Positions 14,744-23,070 are shown, numbered from the stretch's first letter. The stretch: DNA of 64,000 nt from Streptosporangium sp. NBC_01756 (GCF_035917975.1 NZ_CP109130.1:4340001-4404000); one strand, 5' to 3'. Program-made: numbers and translations. Notes: generated by a model from the letters alone, not told the origin.

Positions 14744-15541
14744 ATGGGAAGCCCCCGGCTCGTCGCCACCGACCTCGACGGCACCGCTCTGCGTTCGGAC
14801 GGCACCGTCTCGCCCCGCACCGCGGCCGCTTTCGCCCTTGTGGAGAGCGCCGGGGCCATGCTGGTCTTCGTGACCGGCCGCCCACCCCGATGGATGCACC
14901 CGGTCGCGGCGGCGGTGCGCCATAGAGGGCTGGCCATATGCGCCAACGGTGCCCTTGTCTACGACCTGCACACCGAGCGGATCGTCAAATCACACCTCAT
15001 TGCCCCAGAGGTGCTCGAAGAGGTTGTGACGCGTCTTCGGGAAAAGGTTCCCGAGCTGGCGTTCTCAGCCGAATACGAGGGTGGATTCGCTCACGAATCA
15101 GACTTTCGTCTCGGCCGTTGGGATGGTAAAGGAGGCGCCGGATCCCGGGTCGGGGAAGCGGCTCTCACCTCGCGGCCGTGTGCCAAGCTTCTGGCCCTTC
15201 ATCCCCGAATGGACCCCGACATCCTCCAGGAGGAGGTCTGTGAGCTGGTCGGCGACCTCGTCACCCCCACTCACTCCAGCGGCCGCGCGCTGATCGAGAT
15301 GAGCGCCCACGGTGTGACGAAGGCCTCCACGCTGGCCGTGCTCGCCGGAAAACAGGAGATCAAGGCCGCCGAGGCGATCGCGTTCGGAGACATGCCCAAC
15401 GATCTGCCGATGCTGCAGTGGGCGGGCACTTCCTATGCCGTCGCCAATGCCCACGCCACGGTGCTGGCCGCGGTCGACCATGTGACCGCGACCAACAACG
15501 ACGACGGGGTTGCCAGAGTGCTTGAGGGCCTCTACAGGTAG
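14744..15541 (+). CDS. HAD-superfamily hydrolase, Cof/YbiV-like sugar-phosphatase type
   Basis: A 265-residue protein. Motif I is TDLDGTAL with the nucleophile Asp10 and Asp12; motif II VFVTGR; the Lys motif lies before IAFGDMPNDLPML, which is motif IV with the metal-binding acidic residues. A Cof-type alpha/beta cap is inserted between motifs II and III. Members dephosphorylate sugar phosphates, FMN or other small phosphates in the cytoplasm; the substrate here is unknown. Start: ATG at 14744, chosen because the conserved strand begins six codons later. The last 10 bp overlap the convergent bpa gene. Confidence 0.88.
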   Translation: MGSPRLVATDLDGTALRSDGTVSPRTAAAFALVESAGAMLVFVTGRPPRWMHPVAAAVRHRGLAICANGALVYDLHTERIVKSHLIAPEVLEEVVTRLREKVPELAFSAEYEGGFAHESDFRLGRWDGKGGAGSRVGEAALTSRPCAKLLALHPRMDPDILQEEVCELVGDLVTPTHSSGRALIEMSAHGVTKASTLAVLAGKQEIKAAEAIAFGDMPNDLPMLQWAGTSYAVANAHATVLAAVDHVTATNNDDGVARVLEGLYR

Positions 15542-16050
15542 GGGCCCGAGCTGCCCTGCTGGCCGTCCTGCGGGAGGGAGATGCCGCTGGGCAGCGCCTT
15601 CCGCATGTTCTCCAACTGGGCACGGGCCGCCATCTGCTGGGCGAAGAGGGTGGTCTGTATCCCGTGGAACAGGCCTTCGAGCCAGCCGACCAGCTGCGCG
15701 TGCGCGACCCGGAGCTCGGCGTCGCTCGGCGGGGTGCCGTTGTCGTTCTCGGTGAACGGAAGTGACAGGCGCTCCAGCTCTTCCACCAGCTCGGGCGCCA
15801 GACCGTCTTCGAGCTCCTTGATGGAGCTCTGGTGGATCTCCTTGAGCCGCTTGCGACTGGCCTCGTCCAGCGGGGCCGCGCGGACCTCTTCAAGGAGCTG
15901 GCGGATCATGCTGCCGATCCGCATCACCTTGGCGGGCTGCTCGACCAGCTCGGTGATCGACCGTCCCTCGCCGTCCTCCTCGGCCTGGACGCCCTGAGGG
16001 CCCATGACCACGATGTGCGGAGTGCTCTCCTCAGCGTTCATAGCCTTCAA
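15532..16050 (-). CDS. bpa: Bacterial proteasome activator (Bpa/PafE)
   Basis: A 172-residue helical protein of the DUF2587 family. Conserved pieces are PAKVMRIGSMIRQLLEEVR, LEDGLAPELVEELERL and LVGWLEGLFHGIQTTLFAQQ, the helices that form the dodecameric ring. The disordered C terminus ends GPYL, matching the GQYL motif whose penultimate Tyr docks into the 20S alpha-ring pockets. It opens the gate for ATP-independent degradation of unfolded proteins in actinobacteria. The start may be TTG at 16050 (overlapping the upstream stop as TTGA) or ATG at 16041. It is co-directional with and immediately downstream of the quinone oxidoreductase gene. Confidence 0.93.
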   Translation of the reverse strand: MKAMNAEESTPHIVVMGPQGVQAEEDGEGRSITELVEQPAKVMRIGSMIRQLLEEVRAAPLDEASRKRLKEIHQSSIKELEDGLAPELVEELERLSLPFTENDNGTPPSDAELRVAHAQLVGWLEGLFHGIQTTLFAQQMAARAQLENMRKALPSGISLPQDGQQGSSGPYL

Positions 16051-17003
16051 CTTACTAGCAGGATTTTCCCGATGTGGTCGCCAGACTCCATGATCTTGTG
16101 AGCCTCCGCGGCGTCGCTCAGCGGCACGCGGGCATGGATGACCGGACGGATCGCTCCCGCGTCGACAAGGGGCCAGACGTTGTCCACGACACCGCGTACG
16201 ACGACCCCCTTCTCGTCGACCGAACGCCCACGTAGCGTGGTGCCGTGCACAGAGGCCCGTTTGGCGAGGAGAGCGCCCAGGTTCAGCTCCCCCTTGGAGC
16301 CGCCCTGGAGTCCGATCACGACCAGCCGCCCGCCGGTCTTGAGCGCCTTCACGTTCCCCTGGAGATATTCGCCGCCGATGATGTCAAGGATCACATCGGC
16401 CCGGACCCGCTCCGCGAAGTCGTCCTCGTGGTAGTCGATCCCCTCGTCCGCGCCGAGTTCGAGGCAGCGGGCGATCTTCTCGGCCGATCCGGCGGTGACG
16501 ACCACCCGGGAGCCGAAGGCCTTGGCCAGTTGTACGGCCAGCGTGCCGATCCCGCTGGCGCCGCCGTGGACGAGGAGCGTCTCACCCTTCCTCAGGCGCG
16601 CGACCATGAACACGTTGGACCAGACCGTGCAGGCCACCTCGGGGAGGGCCGCGGCATCGACCAGGCTCACGCCGTCGGGCACACGCATGACCTGTTGCCA
16701 GGGCACCGCGACCTTCTCCGCGTAGCCGCCTCCGGCCAGCAGCGCGCACACCCGGTCGCCCGGCTTGAAATCCTCGACGTCCGAGCCGACCTCGGCGACC
16801 ACGCCGGAGCACTCCAGCCCGGGGTACGGCGAGGCGCCCGGCGGCGGGTCGTACAACCCCTGTCTCTGCATCACATCGGCCCGGTTGACCGCCGAGGCGG
16901 CCACATCGATGAGAACATCACCCGGTCCGGGCAGAGGATCGGGGACCTCCCGCCAGGCCAGCACTCCGGGTCCACCAGGTTTGTCGATCACGATGGCGCG
17001 CAT
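16047..17003 (-). CDS. NAD(P)H-quinone oxidoreductase, medium-chain (PIG3/zeta-crystallin-like)
   Basis: A 318-residue zinc-free MDR enzyme. The N-terminal GroES-like part shows VAASAVNRADVMQRQGLY and PGLECSGVVAEVG. The NADPH-binding Rossmann motif is VHGGASGIGTLAVQLAKA near residues 140-160, and the C terminus has DAAEAHKIMESGDHIGKILL. The pattern matches the TP53I3/PIG3 subgroup, which reduces quinones by one electron using NADPH. No structural zinc cysteines are present. It is followed directly by bpa (4-bp or 5-bp junction), an arrangement that suggests co-transcription without an obvious functional link. Confidence 0.9.
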   Translation of the reverse strand: MRAIVIDKPGGPGVLAWREVPDPLPGPGDVLIDVAASAVNRADVMQRQGLYDPPPGASPYPGLECSGVVAEVGSDVEDFKPGDRVCALLAGGGYAEKVAVPWQQVMRVPDGVSLVDAAALPEVACTVWSNVFMVARLRKGETLLVHGGASGIGTLAVQLAKAFGSRVVVTAGSAEKIARCLELGADEGIDYHEDDFAERVRADVILDIIGGEYLQGNVKALKTGGRLVVIGLQGGSKGELNLGALLAKRASVHGTTLRGRSVDEKGVVVRGVVDNVWPLVDAGAIRPVIHARVPLSDAAEAHKIMESGDHIGKILLVS

Positions 17004-17118
17004 ACGACCAAGCTATCCGGTGGGCTCAACTTGGTGGTTGCCCGCATTGACAAGAACACAGGGCGTTAACCTGCTATGTGTTTGCTGCCCTTTTATGTCC
17101 ATCCCGAGGGGGAACACG

Positions 17119-19683
17119 GTGGCGAGACATGATCGTGAGGAATCTCTCGAGGAGCAGCTCGCCTGGCTCGACGCGATCAAGGAGCAAGAGGAGGCGCCTC
17201 CTGGTGCGGTGACGGACACCGCGATGGACGGTGCCGCCATTTCGCCATACCCGAAGGACCCGTGGGGTTCGGTGCCGTCCGAATCCTCCGGGATCTCGTC
17301 GCCGCTGTTCCGCACGGCAGTCGACTCGGCCCACGATCCTGCGGGTGCATCGACGGTCGTGCCGGATGCCTCGGCCGAGGACGCCGACGCGGTCGACTGG
17401 CTGGAAGGGGCCGAAACGGTGAGCGCCTTCACCCTTCCGGCTCTTCCGGTGCCCCCCGCCCAGGACGACGACGGTTTCCTGGCCCCGCTCAAACCGCTGC
17501 CCCGCCAGGAGCATGGCGGCACCGGTGGTCACCCCACGGGTGAGTTCCCCGAGCACGAGACCCGCGTCTCGCGTACGGAGTCCGAGCCGGAGCCGTCCCG
17601 CGGGCTGTTCGAGCAACCTCAGCGCACCGAGAAGACGGCCGAGTCCGCCGTCCCGGCTCTCGAACCCTTCAAGCCCTCGGCTCCGGAGGCCGGGAAACCC
17701 GCGTCCGGCGGCGCGGACTCCGACCACGACCAGTTCACGCTCACCGGTATCGGCGTCGACCGCTTCGCCTTCGACAACGCGGACTCCGACCGTGACCGGT
17801 CCGCGCTCCCGGGCACCGGCACTGACAGCGACCGGTCCGCGCTCCCGGATACCGGCGCTGACAGTGGCCGGTCCGTGCTCCCGAGCACCGGCGCTGACCG
17901 TGACGGCTTCACCTCCGATGCCGCCGACCATGAGGACGACCGGTCCGGCTCCCATGACACCGGGCCGAAGCACGATCTTCCCGTTCTCAAGAACGCCGAG
18001 CCGTTCATCGTCAGCGAGTCGCTCCGGCCGGCTCCCGAGCTCCCCGAGCCCGCCAAGCCCGAGCTTTCCAAGCCCGAGCCCGCTGAGCCGTTCCGGGTCC
18101 CCGAGTCCTTCGGTGTCGAGCGCCCGGTACCGGCAGAGCACGTCCCCGGCCCGTTCGGCGCGGACACCTCCGGTCCGTCGGCCTTCGCCCAGGACCGAGA
18201 CCGAGACCGAGACCGAGACAAGTCGACGGCTCTGGAACGGGAGACGTCTCCCTTTTCGGAATGGGGCAAACCGTTCACCTCGGAGCGGGAGACGGCTTTC
18301 GAGTCCAGGGGAGACACCGCTTTCGCTCCCGGCCGGGACACCCCGTTCGGGGCCGACCGGGACAAGCCGTTCACCCCGGAGCGGAAGGCGGCTTTCACCT
18401 CCGAGCAGGGCGGCCCCTTCACGCCGGACCGGCACATAACCGAGGCTCCCGGCAGGTCGCGGGCTTTCGCCGCGGACCTGGACAGATCTCCCTCTGCCGG
18501 CGGGAACACCTCTTTCGAGTCGAGCCAGGAGGCGACTCCCAGCAGGGACACGGCTTTCTCGGCGGATCGGGACACGTCTCCGGCGCTCAGCCGCGACACG
18601 GCTTTCGCCGCCGAACAGGTCGCGCCTTCCGCGTCCGGCAGAGAGACGGCCGAGCCGGTCCGTGAGCCGTACCAGGCGCGTCGCCGTCAGTCGCCCTCGC
18701 CGCCCGCCTTCAGCGCCCCCGCCCGGCAACCGGTGCCGGGCGCACCCAGGCCGTCGGCTGACAGCCTGGATCCCGAATCGCTGCTCAGAGGACGCCGTAA
18801 CGGGCCCTCCGGCGGCTGGCGCAAGCTGATCTACAAAGCGTCGGCAGGCCTGATCAAGCCCGGCGAGTCCCCTGAGGTCCGCCGCCGTCGCGAGCTGGTC
18901 GGCCGGGCGCGCACTCCCGTCGCCACGGGCCACCACCGGGTCGCCGTGCTCAGCCTGAAGGGCGGCGTCGGAAAGACCACCACCACGGTCGGCCTCGGCG
19001 CCACCCTCGCTCAGATCCGCGGTGACAGGGTCATCGCGGTCGACGCCAACCCCGACCGCGGCACCCTGTCGGACAAACTCGAACTCGAAACCTCCGCGAC
19101 CGTTCGCGACCTGCTCAACGAGCGCCAGCAGATCAAGCGCTACGTCGACATCCGGGCTTTCACCTCGCAGGCCCCGTCCCGGCTGGAGATCCTCGCCTCC
19201 GACCGTGATCCGTCGGTATCGGAGGCGTTCAGCGCGTCCGACTACCAGTCGGTGGCCCAGGTTCTGGAGAACTTCTACTCGATCTGCATCACCGACTGCG
19301 GCACCGGCCTGCTCCACTCGGCCATGTCGGGCGTCCTCGGGCTGGCCGACCAGCTCGTCCTGGTCAGCTCCCCGTCCGTGGACGGCGCCCGCGCCGCCTC
19401 GGCCACCCTGGACTGGCTGGAGGCCCACCACTACGAGGAGCTGGTCCGCTCCGCCACGGTGGTGCTGTGCAGCGTCCGGCCCCGGTCGAAGTCCACCGTG
19501 GACCTCGACCGGCTGGAGGCCCATTTCGCGGCCCGCTGCCGTGCCGTGATCCGAGTCCCCTACGATCCTCACCTCGAAGAAGGCGCGGAAATCGACCTGG
19601 AAAGGCTGCAGCCCGGCACCCGAGAGTCCTACCTCCGGCTGGCGGCCTCGGTGGGTGACGGCTTCGCCGGCACGCAACTCTGA
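17119..19683 (+). CDS. Large MinD/ParA-like ATPase with disordered N-terminal region (EspI-like)
   Basis: An 854-residue protein. Residues 1 to about 560 are low-complexity, rich in Pro, Glu, Asp, Arg, Ser and Phe, with a 12-residue repeat, a run of DRDRDRDRDK and many copies of a (F/T)-x-x-(E/D)-R-(E/D) type motif. A basic linker follows (RRNGPSGGWRKLIYKASAG), then a MinD-type ATPase with deviant Walker A LKGGVGKTTTTVGLGATLA, VIAVDANPDRG and CITDCGTGLLHS. This layout matches EspI, the ESX-associated regulator, and orphan actinobacterial homologues. No ESX genes are nearby. GTG at 17119 has GAGGGGGAA before it. Confidence 0.82.
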   Translation: MARHDREESLEEQLAWLDAIKEQEEAPPGAVTDTAMDGAAISPYPKDPWGSVPSESSGISSPLFRTAVDSAHDPAGASTVVPDASAEDADAVDWLEGAETVSAFTLPALPVPPAQDDDGFLAPLKPLPRQEHGGTGGHPTGEFPEHETRVSRTESEPEPSRGLFEQPQRTEKTAESAVPALEPFKPSAPEAGKPASGGADSDHDQFTLTGIGVDRFAFDNADSDRDRSALPGTGTDSDRSALPDTGADSGRSVLPSTGADRDGFTSDAADHEDDRSGSHDTGPKHDLPVLKNAEPFIVSESLRPAPELPEPAKPELSKPEPAEPFRVPESFGVERPVPAEHVPGPFGADTSGPSAFAQDRDRDRDRDKSTALERETSPFSEWGKPFTSERETAFESRGDTAFAPGRDTPFGADRDKPFTPERKAAFTSEQGGPFTPDRHITEAPGRSRAFAADLDRSPSAGGNTSFESSQEATPSRDTAFSADRDTSPALSRDTAFAAEQVAPSASGRETAEPVREPYQARRRQSPSPPAFSAPARQPVPGAPRPSADSLDPESLLRGRRNGPSGGWRKLIYKASAGLIKPGESPEVRRRRELVGRARTPVATGHHRVAVLSLKGGVGKTTTTVGLGATLAQIRGDRVIAVDANPDRGTLSDKLELETSATVRDLLNERQQIKRYVDIRAFTSQAPSRLEILASDRDPSVSEAFSASDYQSVAQVLENFYSICITDCGTGLLHSAMSGVLGLADQLVLVSSPSVDGARAASATLDWLEAHHYEELVRSATVVLCSVRPRSKSTVDLDRLEAHFAARCRAVIRVPYDPHLEEGAEIDLERLQPGTRESYLRLAASVGDGFAGTQL
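17788..17895 (+). repeat. Three tandem 36-bp coding repeats
   Basis: Units at 17788-17823, 17824-17859 and 17860-17895 each encode a 12-residue segment of the form D-x-D/G-R-S-A/V-L-P-x-T-G-T/A. They lie in the disordered part of the EspI-like ATPase and keep the frame. Confidence 0.8.
18196..18222 (+). repeat. Hexanucleotide GACCGA repeat
   Basis: Four consecutive GACCGA units, plus a partial fifth, encode alternating Asp-Arg in the EspI-like ATPase. A change of unit number would change linker length without a frameshift. Confidence 0.8.
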
Positions 19684-19691
19684 ATCCGGTA

Positions 19692-19740
19692 CGGCGGGCA
19701 CCCGGCTCCGAGTCGTCGAGCGGAGTCGGGACACCCGCCG
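19692..19740 (+). terminator. Terminator after the EspI-like gene
   Basis: CCCGGCTCCG (19700-19709) pairs with CGGAGTCGGG (about 19719-19729) with one mismatch, and the flanking CGGCGGG/CCCGCCG extends the stem. It lies just after the stop at 19683. Confidence 0.65.
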
Positions 19741-19784
19741 TATCCGGTGCGCACCTGGGACGCCGAGAGGCTAAGGTGCAATCT

Positions 19785-19806
19785 GACACGTTCTATGGAG
19801 CGTGTC
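19785..19806. promoter_or_regulatory. Inverted repeat just upstream of tRNA-Ser(UGA)
   Basis: GACACG (19785-19790) and CGTGTC (19801-19806) flank TTCTATGGAG, four bases before the tRNA 5' end. It may be part of the promoter or a processing hairpin. Confidence 0.35.
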
Positions 19807-19810
19807 GCCA

Positions 19811-19899
19811 GGAGAGCTCGCCTAGTGGACGATGGCGGCGGTCTTGAAAACCGCTAGGGGCTTTGCGGCTCCTCGTGGGTTCGAATCCCACGCTCTCCG
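19811..19899 (+). tRNA. tRNA-Ser, anticodon UGA
   Basis: The acceptor strands GGAGAGC (19811-19817) and GCTCTCC (19892-19898) pair fully, with discriminator G at 19899. The anticodon stem GCGGT/ACCGC encloses CTTGAAA, giving anticodon TGA. A long variable arm, as expected for class II tRNA-Ser, precedes the T arm GTGGG-TTCGAAT-CCCAC. CCA is not encoded. The 3' side is followed by remnants of an integrative element, so the gene has probably served as an attachment site. Confidence 0.96.
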
Positions 19900-20009
19900 C
19901 TCACCTCGCGAAACGGCGCTTGACCAGGGCTTACGGCCCGGTGGGGCGCCGTTGGTCGTTTCCGGGATGTGCAGCCGTAGGCCACCGTGAGCAGCTCTCG
20001 GCCGGTGTT

Positions 20010-20029
20010 CGCGGGATATGCGCGGGATG
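20010..20029 (+). repeat. Arm-type direct repeat, left copy
   Basis: CGCGGGATATGCGCGGGATG is found again at 22407-22426 with one mismatch (T for C in the middle). It contains the sub-repeat GCGGGAT twice. Such paired short repeats next to a tRNA resemble arm-type binding sites of tyrosine recombinases. Confidence 0.55.
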
Positions 20030-20061
20030 GATCTTGAGGTGTTTCCCCAGGTCGCGCCCGC

Positions 20062-20093
20062 AAAAAAGAAGAGGCCCCGCGATGCGCGGGACC
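20062..20093 (-). terminator. Intrinsic terminator of the integrase remnant
   Basis: Read on the minus strand, GGTCCCGCG, a 3-nt loop and CGCGGGGCC form a stem with one mismatch, followed by CTTCTTTTTT. It lies 18 bp beyond the stop of the recombinase remnant and is one of few U-tract terminators in the window, suggesting acquired DNA. Confidence 0.75.
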
Positions 20094-20111
20094 CCTTGAG
20101 CGTACCTATGA

Positions 20112-20740
20112 TCATGCCGCGAGTGCGTCGTCTATCCGCTGGTTGGCGATCTCCGTGCCCCCGTCGATGCACTTGGCATAGACCCGAAGCAGCACGTCCA
20201 CCCCGTGCCCTGCCCGCTCGGCCACGTCGGGAGCGGCAACACCCGCGTTGAGCCAGAGGGACACCGCCGCATGTCGCAGGTCGTACGGCCGGGCCGCCAG
20301 AGGTGAGACCTGCTGTTCGGGAGTCAGGGCGAAGGTCCGAGCCGCCTTCCACACCTCGCAGTAGGCCCCAATGGAGATCACGCCACCGCGAGAGCTACGG
20401 AACAGCCGGCCGTCCTCGTGGACGCCGAACTCTTGGATGTGCTCCCGGAGGATGGCCACCAGCTCAGGCGAGACCGGAACGGGACGGCCCTCGTCCCCGG
20501 CCCGGTGCTTCAGGCCCCGATCGTCGTGAGCCGCCCCACTGTCGGTCCACTTCTTGTTCGTCTGCGGCTTGGACCTGGTCAGGACGAGCAGTCCCCAACC
20601 GGTCGCCGGGAGGTGACAGTCCTGCTTGCGGAGCCCGAACGCTTCAGCTGGACGGAGACCGGAGAAGTAGAGACGGGCGAAGAAACCCCGCAGGTGCCGA
20701 CCACGGTCGAGGGGCGGCAGCGCTGAGCGCCGTCGCCCGG
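20112..20740 (-). pseudogene. Tyrosine-recombinase (phage/ICE integrase) catalytic domain, 5' truncated
   Basis: The frame holds about 205 residues of the C-terminal catalytic domain. It has the first catalytic Arg in FSGLRPAEAFGLR, the second in PYDLRHAAVSLWL, and the His and nucleophile Tyr in ERAGHGVDVLLRVYAK. The core-binding N-terminal domain is missing: upstream of about 20740 the reading becomes random Arg/Pro-rich sequence, though the frame stays open to 21140. An intact relative would have about 380-450 residues. It lies 210 bp from tRNA-Ser(UGA), facing it, as actinobacterial integrases usually do. Inferred to be inactive. Confidence 0.82.
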
Positions 20741-21247
20741 CCCTGCGCCTGCACCGCACGCCGGGCATGCGGCCTGGGGGCCGGTCCCGGCGTGCGGCAG
20801 GACTCCGGGCCGTCACCACACGCACCCCGCGCCGACCAGGCTCTACGCACCGGTACGGTACGCGCCGCCGCCTCGCTACGGTGCTTACCGGCCCTTCGGT
20901 CTTGGGGGGAGAACTCGCCTTCAAAACCGAAGAGCCCACGTACGGGTCCGTGGTGATGGACAAGCTGACAGCGCTGATGCCAGCGGACATGTCGGCTTCG
21001 GACACCTGCGAATCGACCGGCCGCTCGGCAATACGGCGGCCGACGTGATCGTGATCGCCCGCCGCCACAGCGCCGATGAGGTCCGGACACGACTCGCCGC
21101 CAACGCCACATTCAATAGGAAGATCCCCGAAGCGCGCCAATTTGTGAGGACCGTGTGCGTTCGTCGTATCCGGCCAGTTCCCGCCCGGGCCAGGTCACCC
21201 GCAGGAGACCAGGCCCGGACCGATCCATGCGGGACCAGGGGCCTTGA
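20741..21247. other. Degenerate region, no intact gene
   Basis: About 500 bp between the truncated recombinase and the SapA-like gene. Short open frames exist but none has family character. One stretch (about 20990-21140) reads RIDRPLGNTAADVIVIARR and HSADEVRTRLAANATFNRK, which looks protein-like but is broken; I could not name it. Probably decayed element DNA. Confidence 0.5.
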
Positions 21248-21646
21248 TCAGCCGCAGTGCTCAAGGGGCGAGGTGTAACCGATGGATCCGTAAACGCCGC
21301 CCCATTCGATGCACTTCCCCTTGGCGGAGAGCTTCACCGGGCCGGCGTAAGTCGAGTAGTAATCGGCGTCACCTAGGTAAGATCCTCCTTGCACGACAAG
21401 GTAGACCCCGACCCACTCGGTGTTGGGGCTGTCCTTCCAGGTGACCACGCAGTTGGTGGTGCCGTTGTACATCAGGTAGATGGTGGCTTTGCCCAGGTCG
21501 TGCTGGTCGATCACGTGGTAGGAGCCGCCGCCGCAGGCCGCGATCGGCGTCGATGCCGCCATCGCCGGGCTGCCGGTGGCGAGGGTTCCGGCGAGCGCGG
21601 CCACGGTGGCGACTGCGAGCGCGGCTCCCTGCTTGAATCTGCGCAC
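21248..21646 (-). CDS. Secreted protein similar to spore-associated protein A
   Basis: With GTG at 21646 (AGGAG seven bases before it) the product has 132 residues. The signal peptide is MRRFKQGAALAVATVAALAG and ends near ATGSPAMAA (cleavage about residue 30). The mature part of about 100 residues has four Cys (ACGGGSYHVI, NCVVT, KCIEW, EHCG), enough for two disulfides. The pattern fits the small SapA-like secreted proteins of sporulating actinomycetes, whose biochemical role is unclear. A longer frame begins at 21688 but would bury the signal peptide. It stands alone in element-like DNA. Confidence 0.75.
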   Translation of the reverse strand: MRRFKQGAALAVATVAALAGTLATGSPAMAASTPIAACGGGSYHVIDQHDLGKATIYLMYNGTTNCVVTWKDSPNTEWVGVYLVVQGGSYLGDADYYSTYAGPVKLSAKGKCIEWGGVYGSIGYTSPLEHCG

Positions 21647-22360
21647 AGAAAATCTCCTGAGGGGCGTCGTTCGGCGAGGCGCGATCATCTATAGCCGCGC
21701 ACCCCGCCGGCCGGCAGACGTCGAGGTACGCGCACCCTGGTGGTGGCGCCCTGACGGAAGACGACCGGGCAGGCCGGACCTGTGGCAGAGGTCGTCAAGT
21801 CCCATGGTCCCGGCGGCTACATTTGATCACTTACATGCATGTTATACATTCGCGTTATGTATTCGTCAAGGTTAGGTAAAGTCTTGTTCTCATTGGCCGT
21901 CCTGTCTGGGTGAAATATCCGTTCGTGCAGGTGAGAACCACTGGTCTCTGCTGCGTGATACCGAGAGGTGCCGTTCTCCTGCGGACCCATCTCCCTGGTC
22001 ATGCTCATGTCTCGCACGGCATCGATCATCAGGGGGTCCGGCTCTGGAGTGGTGATCGGGTCGGAGCGCCGGCCGTACCACCACAGCCCGCACGATCGCC
22101 ACGTCATGGCCGGCCGCCGTACGGGGTCGAGGGCGATCGACGGTCAGGGACTTCGTTCCGCAGCCCCTGACCACCGGGTAGCGTGGCCGGCCACGGCTCA
22201 CCCTGGCAGCAGGGTACGCACACCGGAGATTGCCGAAGACCGTAGCGAGAGAGCCAGATTCCAAGATCCGGACCATGCCCGGAGCGCTTCCCTTGGACTG
22301 GATCAAGACAGCATCCAAAGCGCCAGGTCAGAGCGCCGCGAAGGCCAATAAGCGCCATCC

Positions 22361-22380
22361 ACTTTTAATCCGCAGGTTCT
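22361..22380 (+). other. tRNA-Lys-like fragment, candidate attachment core
   Basis: ACTTTTAATCCGCAGGTTCT matches the anticodon-loop-to-T-arm part of tRNA-Lys(UUU), where the loop reads CTTTTAA and is followed by TCCGCAGGTTC or similar. No other part of a tRNA is present. Integrating elements often carry such a piece as the att core. It lies 26 bp before the second arm-type repeat. Confidence 0.5.
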
Positions 22381-22406
22381 AAGCGGGATCGTGGCGTTTT
22401 CAGCCT

Positions 22407-22426
22407 CGCGGGATATGTGCGGGATG
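22407..22426 (+). repeat. Arm-type direct repeat, right copy
   Basis: CGCGGGATATGTGCGGGATG, 19 of 20 bases identical to 20010-20029, same orientation, 2,397 bp away. It follows the tRNA-Lys-like core. The two copies bracket the recombinase remnant and the SapA-like gene. Confidence 0.55.
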
Positions 22427-22548
22427 ATGCAGGTCTTGTTCTCCCGGGTCGCCGTCGCTGTCAGGCGGTTTGGGACAGTGCCGTCGAAGCAGGGACCTGA
22501 CGGAGCTTGCTGTTGGATCTGAGGCATGGAACAGCCGTGAAGCCTCGT

Positions 22549-23070
22549 TCAGGCGGGAAGGTCCTTGGCCAAGACGATGCTGTCGTAGTTGGTGACTCCC
22601 CACTTCCATGTCCCGATCGACGTGTAGCCGTGCCGGCCGTACCAGGCGATGAGATCGGTGGCCTGTGCGGAAGTATCGATCACTATCTTCGACGCGCCCA
22701 GGGCGGTGATGCGAGTTTCGGCCAAGGTCAGGAGGCGATGTCCCAAGCCGGTTCCCCGCCGGGCCGGATCCACCGCCAGCTGCCAGAACGATCCCGCATG
22801 GACCGGCGCCGGATATCCAGGCGGAGTGTCGTATGTCCCTGTCACCGTGACACTGCCAACGATCGTTCCCCGCTCCAGGGCAACCCAGCACTCTCCTTTG
22901 CCCAGGCGCCGCAGCGTGTCCTCAGGGGTCTGGTAGGAGGCGAAGAAGACGAGCCCGGCGGCTGCATGATCCGCATAAGCGCGGTGCAGAAGCACGGTCA
23001 GCTCTTCCACCGAGTCATCTTCGATGAAGCGTCGTATGACGACCGGTTCCGCGGAATCTGGCTGTCTCAC
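22549..23070 (-). CDS. GNAT-family N-acetyltransferase
   Basis: A 173-residue protein with the GNAT fold. Motif A, which binds acetyl-CoA, is QLAVDPARRGTGLGHRLL near residues 97-114 (R/Q-x-x-G-x-G/A loop RRGTGLG). The beta-4 strand GTIVGSVTVTG precedes it and motif B is IDTSAQATDLIAWYGRHGY. The substrate is unknown. It starts at GTG 23070 and stands alone, with 261 bp of gene-free sequence before the next gene. Confidence 0.88.
   Translation of the reverse strand: MRQPDSAEPVVIRRFIEDDSVEELTVLLHRAYADHAAAGLVFFASYQTPEDTLRRLGKGECWVALERGTIVGSVTVTGTYDTPPGYPAPVHAGSFWQLAVDPARRGTGLGHRLLTLAETRITALGASKIVIDTSAQATDLIAWYGRHGYTSIGTWKWGVTNYDSIVLAKDLPA

Larger units (their letters stand above)
21647..22548. 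other. Gene-poor region with att-like and repeat signals
   Basis: No convincing gene is seen over 900 bp. At 21834-21876 the DNA is strongly A+T-rich, with the near-palindrome ATACAT-TCGCGTT-ATGTAT, which could be a promoter or operator. The right side carries a tRNA-Lys-like core (22361-22380) and the second arm-type repeat (22407-22426). Short frames on both strands lack family features. Confidence 0.5.

Noticed and set aside
19854-20063. Minus-strand small protein over tRNA-Ser(UGA)
   Set aside because: It includes the reverse complement of the tRNA, a common source of false short proteins.
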